Shown here one piece after another: positions 43,415 to 52,921 of a stretch of 64,000 nucleotides of DNA. The notes under the pieces were generated by a model. That model was not told where the DNA came from. It saw only the letters and a list, made by a program, of their open reading frames with translations, and made no database searches. Source of the stretch: Rhodospirillaceae bacterium (GTDB taxonomy: Bacteria > Pseudomonadota > Alphaproteobacteria > GCA-2731375); the NCBI GenBank assembly GCA_018660265.1, contig JABJKS010000073.1, forward strand, positions 1 through 64,000, written 5' to 3'. Each line of letters begins with the position of its first letter. Positions within the stretch are counted from its first letter, which is position 1. The position numbers and the translations under genes were made by a program.

Positions 43415-45070
43415 ATGACCGAGATTACTGTCTATACGGCGCGGCTGGTCCGCACCATGGAACCGGCCCTGCCGCTGGCCACAGCAGTGGCCGTGCGCGG
43501 TGATCAGATAATCGAGGTCGGCAGCCTGGAGACCATGCAGCCGTGGTTGGAGGCCCACCCCCATCGCATCGATGACCGGTTCAAGGATCATGTCATCATG
43601 CCCGGTTTTATCGATCCGCACCTGCATCCTTCGATGGCGGCATTGCTGCTGCCCATGCATTTCACGACGGCCCTGGAATGGCACCTACCCTGGCAGGATG
43701 TGCCCGCCACGCGCGGCAACAATGAATTCCTGGACCGCCTGAAAGAGATCGACCTGTCTATGGAGGACCCGGACGAGCCATTGTTTGCCTGGGGCCATCA
43801 CCCGATCTGGCATGACGAAGTTTATCGCCAAACCTTGAACGGTATCTCGTCCAGCCGGCCGGTTATCGTCTGGCATCGGGGTTTCCACACTTTGGTCGTC
43901 AACGATGCGACGATCAAATGGATGGGGATGGACGAGGCGGAGGGCGAAAGGCATCCCCAGGTCAACATGGCCGAAGGACGCTTTTTTGAAACCGGCCTGG
44001 CCCTGGCCTTTCGCTATTTCAATTCATTTACCCTGGCGCCAAAGCGATTTGCCGAGGGGTTGGAGCGGTTGCGCCAGGTGGTGCATTTCGGTGGCCATAC
44101 GACAATCGGCGATATGGCAGCCGGCATGTTCGATTTGGAAATGGAATGGCCGGCCCTGGTTAAGGCGTTGGAGCGGGATGACACCCCATTCCGGGTCCAG
44201 ATGATCCCACCGGGCACGCCCCTGGGCGGCGGCCTAAAGGAAAGCGAAAAGTTGATCGAACGCGCCGTCGGTCTGCGGGAACGCAATACCCATCGCCTGC
44301 GATTCTATGATCATGTGAAGTTGTTTGCCGACGGCGGCTTTTATGCCGGCCTGATGCAGCTGGGCCCGCCCGGTGCGATTGAAGAGCATCACGGGGAATG
44401 GATGACCCCACCGGAAACTTTTGAGGCCGTAGCCCGGGCGTTCTGGAATGAAGGCTTTAAAATCCATGTCCATTGTTCCGGCGACCTTGGCGTGGAGCTG
44501 GCCCTGGATACGTTGGAGAAACTGCAGTGGGAACGACCCCGTTTCGACCATCGCTTCACCATAGAGCATTTCGGTGTATCGACGCCGGAACAGGTTCGCC
44601 GCATGGCCGCGTTGGGCGCCTGCGCCTCGGTCAATATCTATTATGTGCACGAGCTGGGGGATGCCTATTGGAAGAACAAGCTGGGTCACGAAAGGGCCTC
44701 GCAAATGTCCCGCCTGGGCACCCTGGCGCGCCATAATGTGCCCACTGCCCTGCATACGGATTTCACCATGGCACCTGCATTGCCTCTGAACAGCGCCTGG
44801 GTCGCGGTCAACCGGATTAGCGAAGCCGGCCATGTCATGGGCCCGGAGGAATGCCTGACACTGGACCAGGCCATGCGCGCCATTACCGTCGATGCGGCCT
44901 ATGTCCTGGGGCTGGAGCACGAGATCGGAACAATCCGGGCCGGCAAAAAAGCCGATTTCACAATTCTGGAGCAAGACCCCTATGAAGTGGGTGGGGAGAA
45001 TTTGCGGGAGATTCCCATCTGGGGCACGGTGTTTGAAGGACGCCCCTTTCCCATCAAGCACAAAAAATGA
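43415..45070 (+). CDS. Amidohydrolase, YtcJ / amidohydrolase-3 type
   Basis: 551-residue metal-dependent hydrolase. The N-terminal small beta domain (TVYTARLVRTMEPALPLATAVAVRGDQIIEVG) is followed by the metal motif GFIDPHLHPS. Further ligands appear in HVHCSGDLGVELALDTLE, TIEHFGVST and the Asp of LHTDFTMAP. The C-terminus LEHEIGTIRAGKKADFTILEQDPY closes the beta sandwich. It likely hydrolyses an amide or ester; the substrate is unknown. Its last bases overlap the CobW-type gene by four, so metal insertion by that protein is a reasonable idea. Confidence 0.9.
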   Translation: MTEITVYTARLVRTMEPALPLATAVAVRGDQIIEVGSLETMQPWLEAHPHRIDDRFKDHVIMPGFIDPHLHPSMAALLLPMHFTTALEWHLPWQDVPATRGNNEFLDRLKEIDLSMEDPDEPLFAWGHHPIWHDEVYRQTLNGISSSRPVIVWHRGFHTLVVNDATIKWMGMDEAEGERHPQVNMAEGRFFETGLALAFRYFNSFTLAPKRFAEGLERLRQVVHFGGHTTIGDMAAGMFDLEMEWPALVKALERDDTPFRVQMIPPGTPLGGGLKESEKLIERAVGLRERNTHRLRFYDHVKLFADGGFYAGLMQLGPPGAIEEHHGEWMTPPETFEAVARAFWNEGFKIHVHCSGDLGVELALDTLEKLQWERPRFDHRFTIEHFGVSTPEQVRRMAALGACASVNIYYVHELGDAYWKNKLGHERASQMSRLGTLARHNVPTALHTDFTMAPALPLNSAWVAVNRISEAGHVMGPEECLTLDQAMRAITVDAAYVLGLEHEIGTIRAGKKADFTILEQDPYEVGGENLREIPIWGTVFEGRPFPIKHKK

Positions 45071-46005
45071 GTCCGGCTGATGATCACCAACTGATGATCC
45101 CTGTCACAGTCATAGGCGGCTATCTTGGTGCCGGTAAAACGACCCTGATCAATGGCCTGCTGGGGGGAGACCATGGCCGCCGCCTGGCGGTTCTGGTCAA
45201 TGATTTCGGCGAGATCAATATCGATGCCGCCCTGATCACGGCCCATGATGGCGATACGATCAGCCTGGCCAACGGCTGCGTCTGTTGCACCATTGCCGAT
45301 GCCCTGGGCACGGCCCTGGACAATGTCCTCGGCCTGACGCCCGCGCCCGATCATATCGTGATAGAGGCCAGCGGCGTTGCCAACCCGGCCAAAATTGCCA
45401 TGTACGGTCAGGGCTGGCCCGGCCTGCGCCTTGATGGGATTGTCACTGTCGTTGACGGGGATAGCGTACGGGCGCGCTCTACGGATAAATTCGTCGGCAC
45501 GACGGTCATGCAGCAGTTGGCGGCTGCTGAATTATTGATACTCAACAAAATGGATCTGCTGTCTGAGCGGCAGCATATGGACTTACAACAATGGCTGCGT
45601 GGAACCTCCCCCCAGGCCACCATCGTCGAAACCATCTTCGGGCAACTGCCGGCGGAAATACTGTTGGGCCAATATGGGGACGGGATATCCTTGCCCGATG
45701 GCGCGGAAAGTCATGGAGATTTCGAAACGGCGGCATTCCGTACCGACAGGCCCCTTGACCGTGCGCGGCTGATGTCTCAGATCGCGGCCTGGCCAGCAGG
45801 TGTCCTGCGTGCCAAAGGTTTGCTTCATCTTACCGACGATCCGGCCCATCGTTATATCCTGCAGCTGGTGGGCAAGCGTTGTACTTTGGAAATGGGTCCG
45901 CCTTGGTTGGCCGAACGACCGGACTCTCAAATTGTCGTGATCAGCGCCGGGCTGGACATGGCATCTGACTGGTTGGAAGCATCTCTGTCGGCAGTCTGCC
46001 TGTGA
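45067..46005 (+). CDS. CobW/ZNG1-family GTPase, putative metallochaperone
   Basis: 312 residues. P-loop GGYLGAGKTTLI near residue 18, switch region LVNDFGEINIDAAL, the metal-binding GCVCCTI (CxCC) motif near residue 78, IEASGVANP and LNKMDLL (NKxD guanine motif). The C-terminal CobW_C domain includes VLRAKGLLHLTDDP and GKRCTLEMG. Characterised relatives pass Zn to client enzymes with GTP hydrolysis. ATGA overlap with the amidohydrolase makes that enzyme the likely client. Confidence 0.9.
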   Translation: MSPADDHQLMIPVTVIGGYLGAGKTTLINGLLGGDHGRRLAVLVNDFGEINIDAALITAHDGDTISLANGCVCCTIADALGTALDNVLGLTPAPDHIVIEASGVANPAKIAMYGQGWPGLRLDGIVTVVDGDSVRARSTDKFVGTTVMQQLAAAELLILNKMDLLSERQHMDLQQWLRGTSPQATIVETIFGQLPAEILLGQYGDGISLPDGAESHGDFETAAFRTDRPLDRARLMSQIAAWPAGVLRAKGLLHLTDDPAHRYILQLVGKRCTLEMGPPWLAERPDSQIVVISAGLDMASDWLEASLSAVCL

Positions 46006-46037
46006 TCTGGCCAAACCCCACAAACTAAAGCCCTGTC

Positions 46038-47150
46038 TTACATACGGTTTTCCCGACGGATCGTGGTGCGTTCCTTCTCACCTTCGAGATAGTACAGTTC
46101 TTTCTCACCAAACCCTTTGACCGTATGTGTGCCGCGCTCTTCCATAATAAAATCATCCCGGAGCAGGTCATAGGTCTCTGTCGATACGGTAATCTGCATG
46201 GATTCCGACATGCTTTCCATGCGCGCGGCCAGGTTCACGCCGGGGCCAAAGATATCGTAGACGTATTTTTGAATGCCGACGATGGATCCGATGACAGAAC
46301 CTGTGGCAATGCCGATACGGCAATTCCAGGTCCGGGTATGGGCTGCATTGCGCCGATCCAGATATCGCCGCAATCGTAGGGCGACACGGGCCATATCAGC
46401 GGCATGGTCGGGAGAGGTTTCAGGCAGACCCGAGACGCACATATAGCCATCGCCCATGGTCTTGATCCGCTCACAGCCAAACATTTCCACGATCCGGTCA
46501 AAGGCCGAAAAGATATCGTTCAATTCGGCCACCAACTCGCCGGGTTCCCGGCTGACGGCCATTTCCGTGAAGTCGACAAAATCCAATAACAGGATCGTCG
46601 CGTTGTCATAACGTTGCGGCGTCACGGTGCCGTAGTCCTTCATCTCCTCGTAGACGGAACGGGGCATAATGTTCAGCAACAGACGCTCCACCCGATCCTT
46701 TTCCTTTTGCAATTCCCGGGTATTGCGTTCGGCAACCTCGGAATAGGATTCCAGCATGAACTCGGCTCGTTTTTGCGCCGTCATGTCCCGACATTCGACT
46801 ACAGCAAATTCATCGCCACCATCAAAGCCGCGCATGGTGATCTCCAAAAAGGTCGAGCGGGCACCATCCCGCAGTTCGAAATCCTGACGATACGAACGGT
46901 TACCTTTGATGCGGTCCCGCGCCCGATCCGCGCGGAATTCGTTCAAACGGCTGTCGAGGGGAGCATCAGTGTCACCGTTCGGCGGGCACCACTTGAAGAA
47001 GCGGCCGTTCTCGAAAACAATGCGCCAATCAGCCACGGTCACAACGGCTACGCCTGTTTCCAGGTCACGCAGTAAATCGCCCAGGCTTTCTTCCGGAAAG
47101 GCGACGGGCACGGCGGGGGTATCTAATTCAGTGGCGGCAGCTTCTGACAT
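46038..47150 (-). CDS. PAS domain-containing class III adenylate cyclase
   Basis: 370 residues, no membrane segments. PAS-like domain about 25-125, signalling coiled coil about 130-172 (NTRELQKEKDRVERLLLNIM), cyclase domain about 180-365. Metal aspartates are Asp190 (LLLDFVDFT) and Asp234 (KTMGDGY). Lys230 and Asp299 (YVYDIFG) are the ATP-selecting pair, and Asn306/Arg310 (VNLAARMES) the transition-state residues. So I predict cAMP, not cGMP. The ATG at 47150 has GGAG eight bases before it; a GTG at 47177 overlaps the upstream globin stop. It directly follows the truncated haemoglobin gene, with which it is probably co-translated. Confidence 0.9.
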   Translation of the reverse strand: MSEAAATELDTPAVPVAFPEESLGDLLRDLETGVAVVTVADWRIVFENGRFFKWCPPNGDTDAPLDSRLNEFRADRARDRIKGNRSYRQDFELRDGARSTFLEITMRGFDGGDEFAVVECRDMTAQKRAEFMLESYSEVAERNTRELQKEKDRVERLLLNIMPRSVYEEMKDYGTVTPQRYDNATILLLDFVDFTEMAVSREPGELVAELNDIFSAFDRIVEMFGCERIKTMGDGYMCVSGLPETSPDHAADMARVALRLRRYLDRRNAAHTRTWNCRIGIATGSVIGSIVGIQKYVYDIFGPGVNLAARMESMSESMQITVSTETYDLLRDDFIMEERGTHTVKGFGEKELYYLEGEKERTTIRRENRM

Positions 47151-47176
47151 AATGACAGCTCCTATTGCGGCATTCA

Positions 47177-47536
47177 CTAGTGGCGAACGACAAAATTGAC
47201 CCGATTGTTGAAGTTCTGCACCACCTCGTTGACATCTTCATCATTGAGGTCGAAATCCTCGAGTGTTTCCTGCAAAAGCTCCATCATCTCGTCGAATTCC
47301 GCCCGCGTTATGGTAAAACGGGCATGGGCGCGTTCCAGTTCCTGGTTGGAATAGCTGGCGGGCCCACCCATCAGCGATGCGATGAATTTTGTTTGGTGAT
47401 CAATCTGGCGGCGCATATCGATATTTTCGAAATATTTGCTCAACTCCGGTGAATCGAGAACCTTATCGTAAAAAGACGAAACAACCTTGCTGATGCTTCC
47501 AAAGCCGCCATAACGTTCAAAGGTGGATTTTGTCAT
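47177..47536 (-). CDS. Truncated haemoglobin, group I-like
   Basis: 119 residues from the ATG at 47536 (ATG at 47551 adds MKDRI; neither has a strong ribosome-binding site). Two-over-two globin marks: STFERYGGFGSISKVVSSFYDKVL with Tyr23 at B10, HQTKFIASLMGGPASYS over the haem, and AHARFTITRAEFD with proximal His71 (F8). Known members bind O2, NO or CO. Position 26 bases before the PAS-adenylate cyclase and downstream of a two-component regulator suggests a haem-based sensor or NO/O2 scavenger that feeds cAMP signalling. That link is inferred. Confidence 0.9.
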   Translation of the reverse strand: MTKSTFERYGGFGSISKVVSSFYDKVLDSPELSKYFENIDMRRQIDHQTKFIASLMGGPASYSNQELERAHARFTITRAEFDEMMELLQETLEDFDLNDEDVNEVVQNFNNRVNFVVRH

Positions 47537-47683
47537 TATTCTATCTTTCATTTCTTGGTGCCCAGATTTTCAAAAAATGCCGGCCATCTCTGCAACTTGC
47601 CGTCCAAAATGGCTGGTGCGGCTGTTGACGGTTATGAATTTAGGTGTGGCGGGTATCTGTTTGATGTCTGCCAACGCGGCGAA

Positions 47684-47704
47684 TTGTTTCAATTGTTTCA
47701 GTCG
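47684..47704. repeat. 21-bp direct repeat, copy 1
   Basis: TTGTTTCAATTGTTTCAGTCG, identical to 48770-48790. Contains two GTTTCA units and the CAATTG palindrome. The two copies lie on either side of the OmpR-type regulator gene. Confidence 0.6.
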
Positions 47705-47724
47705 CGAAGGTTTGGATAGGACAT

Positions 47725-47753
47725 AAAAAAAGACGCCGGAAACAGGCGCCTTT
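47725..47753 (-). terminator. Rho-independent terminator of the response regulator
   Basis: On the minus strand AAAGGCGCC pairs with GGCGTCTTT-type sequence (one mismatch) around TGTTTCC and is followed by a run of seven T. It lies 20 bases past the regulator stop at 47774, so the globin-cyclase pair needs its own promoter. Confidence 0.75.
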
Positions 47754-47773
47754 GAAATCCGAGTGGTCTGAAA

Positions 47774-48490
47774 TCAAGTCGGGGCGTAAGTATAACCCAT
47801 GCCGCGTACGGTCTTGATGACCTGGGGTTTGGCCGGGTCCATTTCGATCTTGCGCCGCAGGCGGGCAATACGAATATCGATGGACCGATCATAGGGTTCC
47901 CAATTTTTGTGGTGCGCAAATTCCAGCAACTGATCCCGGGTTAAGACCCTGTTCGGACGTTCGACAAAAGCACACAGCAAGTCATACTCCATTGCTGTAA
48001 TTGAAATCTCGCCACCGGCCTGATCGAACAGACGATGGGTATCCAAATCCAGATGGCAACTGCCGAAACGTACGCGCTGTTTTTCTGTAGCCGCCTGATC
48101 TGGAGTGCCGGAGTTCAGGCGGGTACGGCGCAGAACGGTTTTGATCCGCGCAAACAACTCCCGCAGATCAACAGGCTTCGCCAGATAGTCATCCGCACCC
48201 ATTTCCAGGCCGACAATTCTATCCATCACTTCATTGGCTGCGGTCAGCATAATAATTGGTACGTCGGAGCTTTCCCGTAGAAAGCGCGCCAAGGTCAGGC
48301 CGTCTTCTCCGGGCATGTTTATGTCCAAAATGACCAAATCGATCGCTTCACCTGAAGCGATAACCTCGCGCAAAGTGGCCCCGCCCATGGCAGGGGTGAC
48401 GCGGAAATTCTTGAGTTCAAGATATTCCTGCAAAGTATCACGGATACCCTGCTCGTCATCCACGACAACAATATGATCCATTTCAACCAT
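47774..48490 (-). CDS. OmpR-family DNA-binding response regulator
   Basis: 238 residues. Receiver domain with acidic pair (VVVDDEQ), phospho-Asp in LVILDINMPGEDG, Thr in MLTAAN and Lys in LAKPVDL. The C-terminal winged helix has LDTHRLFDQAGGEISITAMEYDLLCAFVERP and RSIDIRIARLRRKIE, ending VRGMGYTYAPT. ATG at 48490 has AAGGA eight bases upstream. The hybrid kinase gene lies 314 bases upstream in the same direction and is the likely partner. Confidence 0.94.
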   Translation of the reverse strand: MVEMDHIVVVDDEQGIRDTLQEYLELKNFRVTPAMGGATLREVIASGEAIDLVILDINMPGEDGLTLARFLRESSDVPIIMLTAANEVMDRIVGLEMGADDYLAKPVDLRELFARIKTVLRRTRLNSGTPDQAATEKQRVRFGSCHLDLDTHRLFDQAGGEISITAMEYDLLCAFVERPNRVLTRDQLLEFAHHKNWEPYDRSIDIRIARLRRKIEMDPAKPQVIKTVRGMGYTYAPT

Positions 48491-48804
48491 GACCAATGTC
48501 CTTCAACCTGGTGCCATCAAGACCGAAGCAGGAAAAGCTGCGTGATCTTACGGGCCATAGCTTGGGTATAAGCCGCGAACGCACAAAGCACCGTCATATA
48601 GGGGTCAATATTTTTTAATTCATAACCAGCCGTGCCATGCGTGTGCATGCCGCTGCTAAATGTCGAGGTATACATTGTTCTTGCTCCGGCCTTAACCGTT
48701 CAATCCTACGTTCGATGGTCTTAATGTGCCTCGGCTCAATGTCAGCCCTATGTCCATATTGCCGGGGTTTTGTTTCAATTGTTTCAGTCGGCCAATTGAA
48801 CCAA
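48491..48804 (-). other. Intergenic region between kinase and response regulator
   Basis: About 310 bases. The only clear structure is the second copy of the 21-bp repeat (48770-48790). Short frames here are antisense shadows. The spacing suggests that the regulator has its own promoter. Confidence 0.45.
48770..48790. repeat. 21-bp direct repeat, copy 2
   Basis: Same sequence as 47684-47704, 15 bases beyond the hybrid kinase stop. Followed by GCCAATTGAACCAATTATG, another CAATTG-type context. Confidence 0.6.
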
Positions 48805-51800
48805 TTATGTCGTCGCCAAAATTTGCAGAATGAGGGTACGCACATCGCCCGGCGTAATGGGTTTTTCAATATAGGGGCGACCGCTGCCGCGTAGAAAAGA
48901 TGCCATGTGCTCACTTAAGGTATCGCCGGTCAAAAAGCCTATGCGGTTGAGCAGGTGCGGATGATCCCGGCGCAGGTTTTCAAAAAATGCCGGGCCATCC
49001 ATTTCCGGCATTCGAAGGTCGCTGAGGATAACGTCAAACTGTTGTCCCCACAGCAGGGCCAGGCCTTCCCGTCCATTGCCGGCGATGGTCGTCTGATGGC
49101 CGTCCAATTCCAGAATATCAGAAAGCAAATTGGCGACGCTGGCCTCATCGTCGACGATCAATACCGATAGCTTCGATGTCGAGGGCGCAGAGCTTCCCGA
49201 GGCTTCCGCTCTGGGCTGATCCTCGGATACTGCCGGCAGACGCATAACAAAAGTGGTCCCTGATGCCGGGCCGCTTTGTAGTTTTATACGGCCCCCATGA
49301 GAGCGCAAGATACGATGACAGAGGGCCAGGCCGATGCCGGTGCCATCGCCGACTTCTTTGGTGGTAAAGAACGGTTCGAATATACGCCGGCGGATATCGT
49401 CAGGGATGCCTGGTCCATTGTCCCGGATTTTCACCACCACCATTTTTGCTTCCGGTCGATATAGCGTGACGATGCCCAGTTCTCTTGCACCCGTGGTCTC
49501 GCGTAGGGCATGCTCGGCATTCACCATGAGATTGATGAAAACCTGAATAATCTGATCCCCGTCCACCAAAACATTCGGCAATTCCGGGGCGAGTTTCTGG
49601 ACCACCGTAATGTTGGAGGCGCGCAGGGAATAGCCGGCGACTTCCAGGGCCAGATCAATCAACTCGTTGACACTGGTCGGTGCGCTTTCACCGGGTTGCT
49701 GGCGGGCCATGGACAGAAATGTTTTTACAATGCGGGCGCAGCGATCGGCTGAATTGACGATCCGTTCCGCCCGTGCGGCGACGGCTTCATCGTTGGTGGT
49801 TTCCTGCAATAACAGGGCCTGCCCGACCACAACAGAGAGCGGATTGTTCAGTTCATGGGAGACGCTGGCCAGCAATTCACCCATGGCAATCATCTTCTCG
49901 CTGACATGCAGGACTTCCCGCTGACGGGTCATCTCTTCTTCCAAGGCGCGGTATTCGGTAAGGTCCAGAATGGCCGAGACGATCATCTGTTCGCCCCGGT
50001 TTTCCACCAGCCGGGCTGAGTAAGAGGCCCAAAAATTCCTGCCGTCCCCGTCACAAAATTGGATAGCGCGATCTTGCACCAACCCGGTGTCTTGCAGTTC
50101 CAGCCAAATTCGGTCCCGGTCTGATTTGTCGGCCCAGTAGTCGCGGGCCACTGGGTTGTCGCCTTCGCCACCACGGCGGAAAAGTTCTTTCGAGGCCGGG
50201 CTTTCATACAAAATGTGACTGTCATGGCCACGGCTGACCGTAATGGGTGCGGGGCAACCTTCCAGGATTTGCCGAACCGAGGCCTCACTTTCCCGCAAGG
50301 CCCGCTGCATTACCTTGCTTTTCGAAATGTCGGCCAGGGTGATCACCATGCCGCCCTGGCGCGTGGGTTGGGAGGAATATTGAAACCATTTATCATTCGC
50401 CAGGCGGTATTCAAAACCAAACCGGGCGTTGCCCTTGCGGCGGTCGTCGATATGGCTCTGGATAAATTTCTCAATCTCCGCATGTTCGCCATGAAATTGT
50501 CCACGCGCCATCCCGGTCCGAATAAGCGCCTCAAAGGTCTGGCCAGGTCTGATCACATCCGCGCAGGTCTTGTTGAAGTCACAGTAACGGCTGTTGAAGG
50601 TCACCAAGCGATCATCCTGGTCATAAAGGGCAAAACCTTCGGATAAAGATTCGATCGCATCCTCAAGCGTTTCATTGGCTTTGTTGAGAGCGATTTCGCG
50701 TTCCTGTTGTTCCGTGACATCAACGATGGAAGTGATGTGCACTTCCCGGCCGCCATGAACGATCAGCCTGGCCGTTATGGCGATCCAGAAAAGGACGCCG
50801 TCGGGGCGTTTGTATCTGATGCGACGGTTATGCAAGGCACCGTCACGTCGCAGTTCCGCAATGACCGCGGCCCGATCATCGGGGTCAGCGTACAAATCCT
50901 GGACACGGAAATTTTGGTCGGAACCCCAGTCCTGGCCGAATAGTTCCGAGGCTGCCGGGCTTTGATACAAAACATTTCCCGTTTCCACATCCACCAGAAT
51001 TACCGGTAGGGGATGGCTTTCCACCAGCATGCGGAAATGCTCCGCACTTTCCTGCATCTCAAGTTCCAGCTTCTTTTGGGCATGAATGTTGGTCACCAAG
51101 ATAATTTGGCCGCCCTCCATTGTCGGGGCCAGGGTGACCCGAACCCAATAGCCCGCAGACATTTTTAGCTCAATACCGGGGCCCGCGGGTTGGCTGATGC
51201 GGTGCATGATCCGCTCCACCCATTCGGTCGTTTGCTCGGTCTTTTCACCGTCAAAGGTTTCGATATTTTGCAGAATATCTTCAACCAAACGACGCCGTGG
51301 GTGACCGATAAATCGCTCCGGCCCATAGCCGGCGGAAATAGCCAGAATGGAATTGCAGGCAATGACACGGTCGTCACGGTCGGTGACACAAAAGCCGCCG
51401 TCAATATTTTCAACGGATTTCTGATAAACCTGCAGCGGGTTTCCGTCCGCCATTTCGTCGCTGATATCGATCATGCAGCCGGCCAGGCTGTTTTCGTCGC
51501 CGGCTATTAAGCGCAGGTCATCGCGGTACCAGATATACACGCCATCAGATCGCCGAAAACGATAACGGCAACTAGCCCGCCCGCTTGTTTGCAACGACTG
51601 GCAGGCCTTGCGATAGCTGGGTAAATCGTCTGCATGGATTTGGGCATCCCGATAGTCGGGGTTGGAGAGCATTTGCGCGACCGTATGGCCGGTCAGCCCC
51701 TCGATATTCTCCGAGATGTAGTGCAACGGGAAATCGCCCAATGAGCCCGTGGCAGCGGTGGCGGCGGTAGCGGTATAAAGAATTACCGGGGAATGGGCCG

Positions 51801-51861
51801 CCGCCAGGGCCAACTGGCCCGCAGTCTGTGCTTTGGTAAGCGGCCTTTGCGATGACGACAT
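48805..51861 (-). CDS. Soluble hybrid histidine kinase with about five PAS domains
   Basis: 1018 residues, no signal peptide or membrane helix, so cytoplasmic sensing. PAS-type domains at roughly 25-135, 147-260, 272-390, 395-510 and 520-635; the third carries [16 protein letters not shown] and the fifth [16 protein letters not shown], which look like duplicates. The phosphoacceptor His is in [14 protein letters not shown] near residue 665. The ATPase has [10 protein letters not shown] (N box), [14 protein letters not shown] and [10 protein letters not shown]-terminal receiver ([10 protein letters not shown]; Asp in [11 protein letters not shown]) completes a hybrid. It probably passes phosphate to the OmpR-type regulator downstream, perhaps directly or through an unseen HPt. 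Confidence 0.93.
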   Translation of the reverse strand: MSSSQRPLTKAQTAGQLALAAAHSPVILYTATAATAATGSLGDFPLHYISENIEGLTGHTVAQMLSNPDYRDAQIHADDLPSYRKACQSLQTSGRASCRYRFRRSDGVYIWYRDDLRLIAGDENSLAGCMIDISDEMADGNPLQVYQKSVENIDGGFCVTDRDDRVIACNSILAISAGYGPERFIGHPRRRLVEDILQNIETFDGEKTEQTTEWVERIMHRISQPAGPGIELKMSAGYWVRVTLAPTMEGGQIILVTNIHAQKKLELEMQESAEHFRMLVESHPLPVILVDVETGNVLYQSPAASELFGQDWGSDQNFRVQDLYADPDDRAAVIAELRRDGALHNRRIRYKRPDGVLFWIAITARLIVHGGREVHITSIVDVTEQQEREIALNKANETLEDAIESLSEGFALYDQDDRLVTFNSRYCDFNKTCADVIRPGQTFEALIRTGMARGQFHGEHAEIEKFIQSHIDDRRKGNARFGFEYRLANDKWFQYSSQPTRQGGMVITLADISKSKVMQRALRESEASVRQILEGCPAPITVSRGHDSHILYESPASKELFRRGGEGDNPVARDYWADKSDRDRIWLELQDTGLVQDRAIQFCDGDGRNFWASYSARLVENRGEQMIVSAILDLTEYRALEEEMTRQREVLHVSEKMIAMGELLASVSHELNNPLSVVVGQALLLQETTNDEAVAARAERIVNSADRCARIVKTFLSMARQQPGESAPTSVNELIDLALEVAGYSLRASNITVVQKLAPELPNVLVDGDQIIQVFINLMVNAEHALRETTGARELGIVTLYRPEAKMVVVKIRDNGPGIPDDIRRRIFEPFFTTKEVGDGTGIGLALCHRILRSHGGRIKLQSGPASGTTFVMRLPAVSEDQPRAEASGSSAPSTSKLSVLIVDDEASVANLLSDILELDGHQTTIAGNGREGLALLWGQQFDVILSDLRMPEMDGPAFFENLRRDHPHLLNRIGFLTGDTLSEHMASFLRGSGRPYIEKPITPGDVRTLILQILATT

Positions 51862-51940
51862 GGCGGAGCATCCATTTAGTTGACTAAAGCAACTGGTTTG
51901 TTGATAATATCAAATTGTCACTTAATGCCAGGATAGAAAG

Positions 51941-52921
51941 ATGACGGCGAAAAGCAAGAACCCTGCCACGGCAACACCAGGACCTAAAAATGAAATAGAC
52001 CCTGAACGGGTTGCCGCTGTGCGTGTTTTCAACCGATTTTACACCAACCAAATCGGCATCCTGCGTGAAGGCTTAATGGACAGCAATTTTCCCCTGGCGG
52101 AAGCACGGGTGCTCTACGAACTGGATGCCCGTGGTGAGACAACGGCCAAAGCACTTAGCCAGGACCTCTCCCTGGACCCCGGATATCTTAGCCGTATTCT
52201 GCGCGATCTGGGATCGCAGGGCTTGGTGGACAAGCATCCCGCACCCGATGACCGGCGCAAGAATATTTTGCGCCTCAGCCCGGCTGGTTCCCAAGAATTT
52301 GCCGGGCTGGAAATGCTTTCGCGGGCTGCCAACGGCAAACTCCTGGCCCCGCTGTCGGAGGCGGATCAGATCCGTCTGGTCGCCGCCATGGAACAGATCA
52401 GAAATCTGCTGGCCCCCAATCGAGATGGCAGCGACAGGCGAAGGGCATTCACCCTGCGGGGCCATCGCCCCGGCGACCTGGGCAAGGTCATCGCGCTGCA
52501 CGGCAGGCTGTATCCCGAAATGTTTGGCTGGGACCATACGTTTGAGGCATTGGTTGCGACCATTGCAGCGGATTTTATCACCAACTTTGACCCGGATTGG
52601 GAATGTAGCTGGATTGCCGAAGTTGACGGTGTCTTTGCCGGTTCCGCCTTCGTCGTCAAGGTGGACGAGAATGTCTCAAAGTTGCGGTTGATGATCCTGG
52701 ATCAAAAGGCCCAGGGCCTTGGTCTCGGCCGGGCCCTGTTGAACGCCTGCATCCAATTCGCGCAATCCAAGGGCTACAAGAAGATGACCCTGTGGACCAA
52801 TGATGTGCAAACGGCCGCTCGCGCCCTCTATGCCACGGGCGGCTTTGTATTGGTGCAGGCGGAGCCGGGCCACGATTTTGGCGTCGACCTGGTAGCGGAA
52901 ACCTGGGAACGGCAGCTTTGA
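51941..52921 (+). CDS. MarR-GNAT fusion protein
   Basis: 326 residues. MarR-like winged HTH in the first 150 or so (FPLAEARVLYELDARGETTAKALSQ; LDPGYLSRILRDLGSQGLV; PAPDDRRKNILRLS), then a GNAT acetyltransferase (about 165-320) with the acetyl-CoA loop KAQGLGLGRALLNACI and ARALYATGGFVLV. A known architecture in which the transferase domain may sense or modify a ligand; the target is unknown. It is divergent from the kinase gene (79 bases) and overlaps the DMT exporter by four bases, so it probably regulates or serves that exporter. Confidence 0.9.
   Translation: MTAKSKNPATATPGPKNEIDPERVAAVRVFNRFYTNQIGILREGLMDSNFPLAEARVLYELDARGETTAKALSQDLSLDPGYLSRILRDLGSQGLVDKHPAPDDRRKNILRLSPAGSQEFAGLEMLSRAANGKLLAPLSEADQIRLVAAMEQIRNLLAPNRDGSDRRRAFTLRGHRPGDLGKVIALHGRLYPEMFGWDHTFEALVATIAADFITNFDPDWECSWIAEVDGVFAGSAFVVKVDENVSKLRLMILDQKAQGLGLGRALLNACIQFAQSKGYKKMTLWTNDVQTAARALYATGGFVLVQAEPGHDFGVDLVAETWERQL

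Noticed and set aside
48615-48914. 99-codon minus-strand frame after the kinase gene
   Set aside because: Overlaps the end of the kinase receiver domain in another frame and looks like nothing known.
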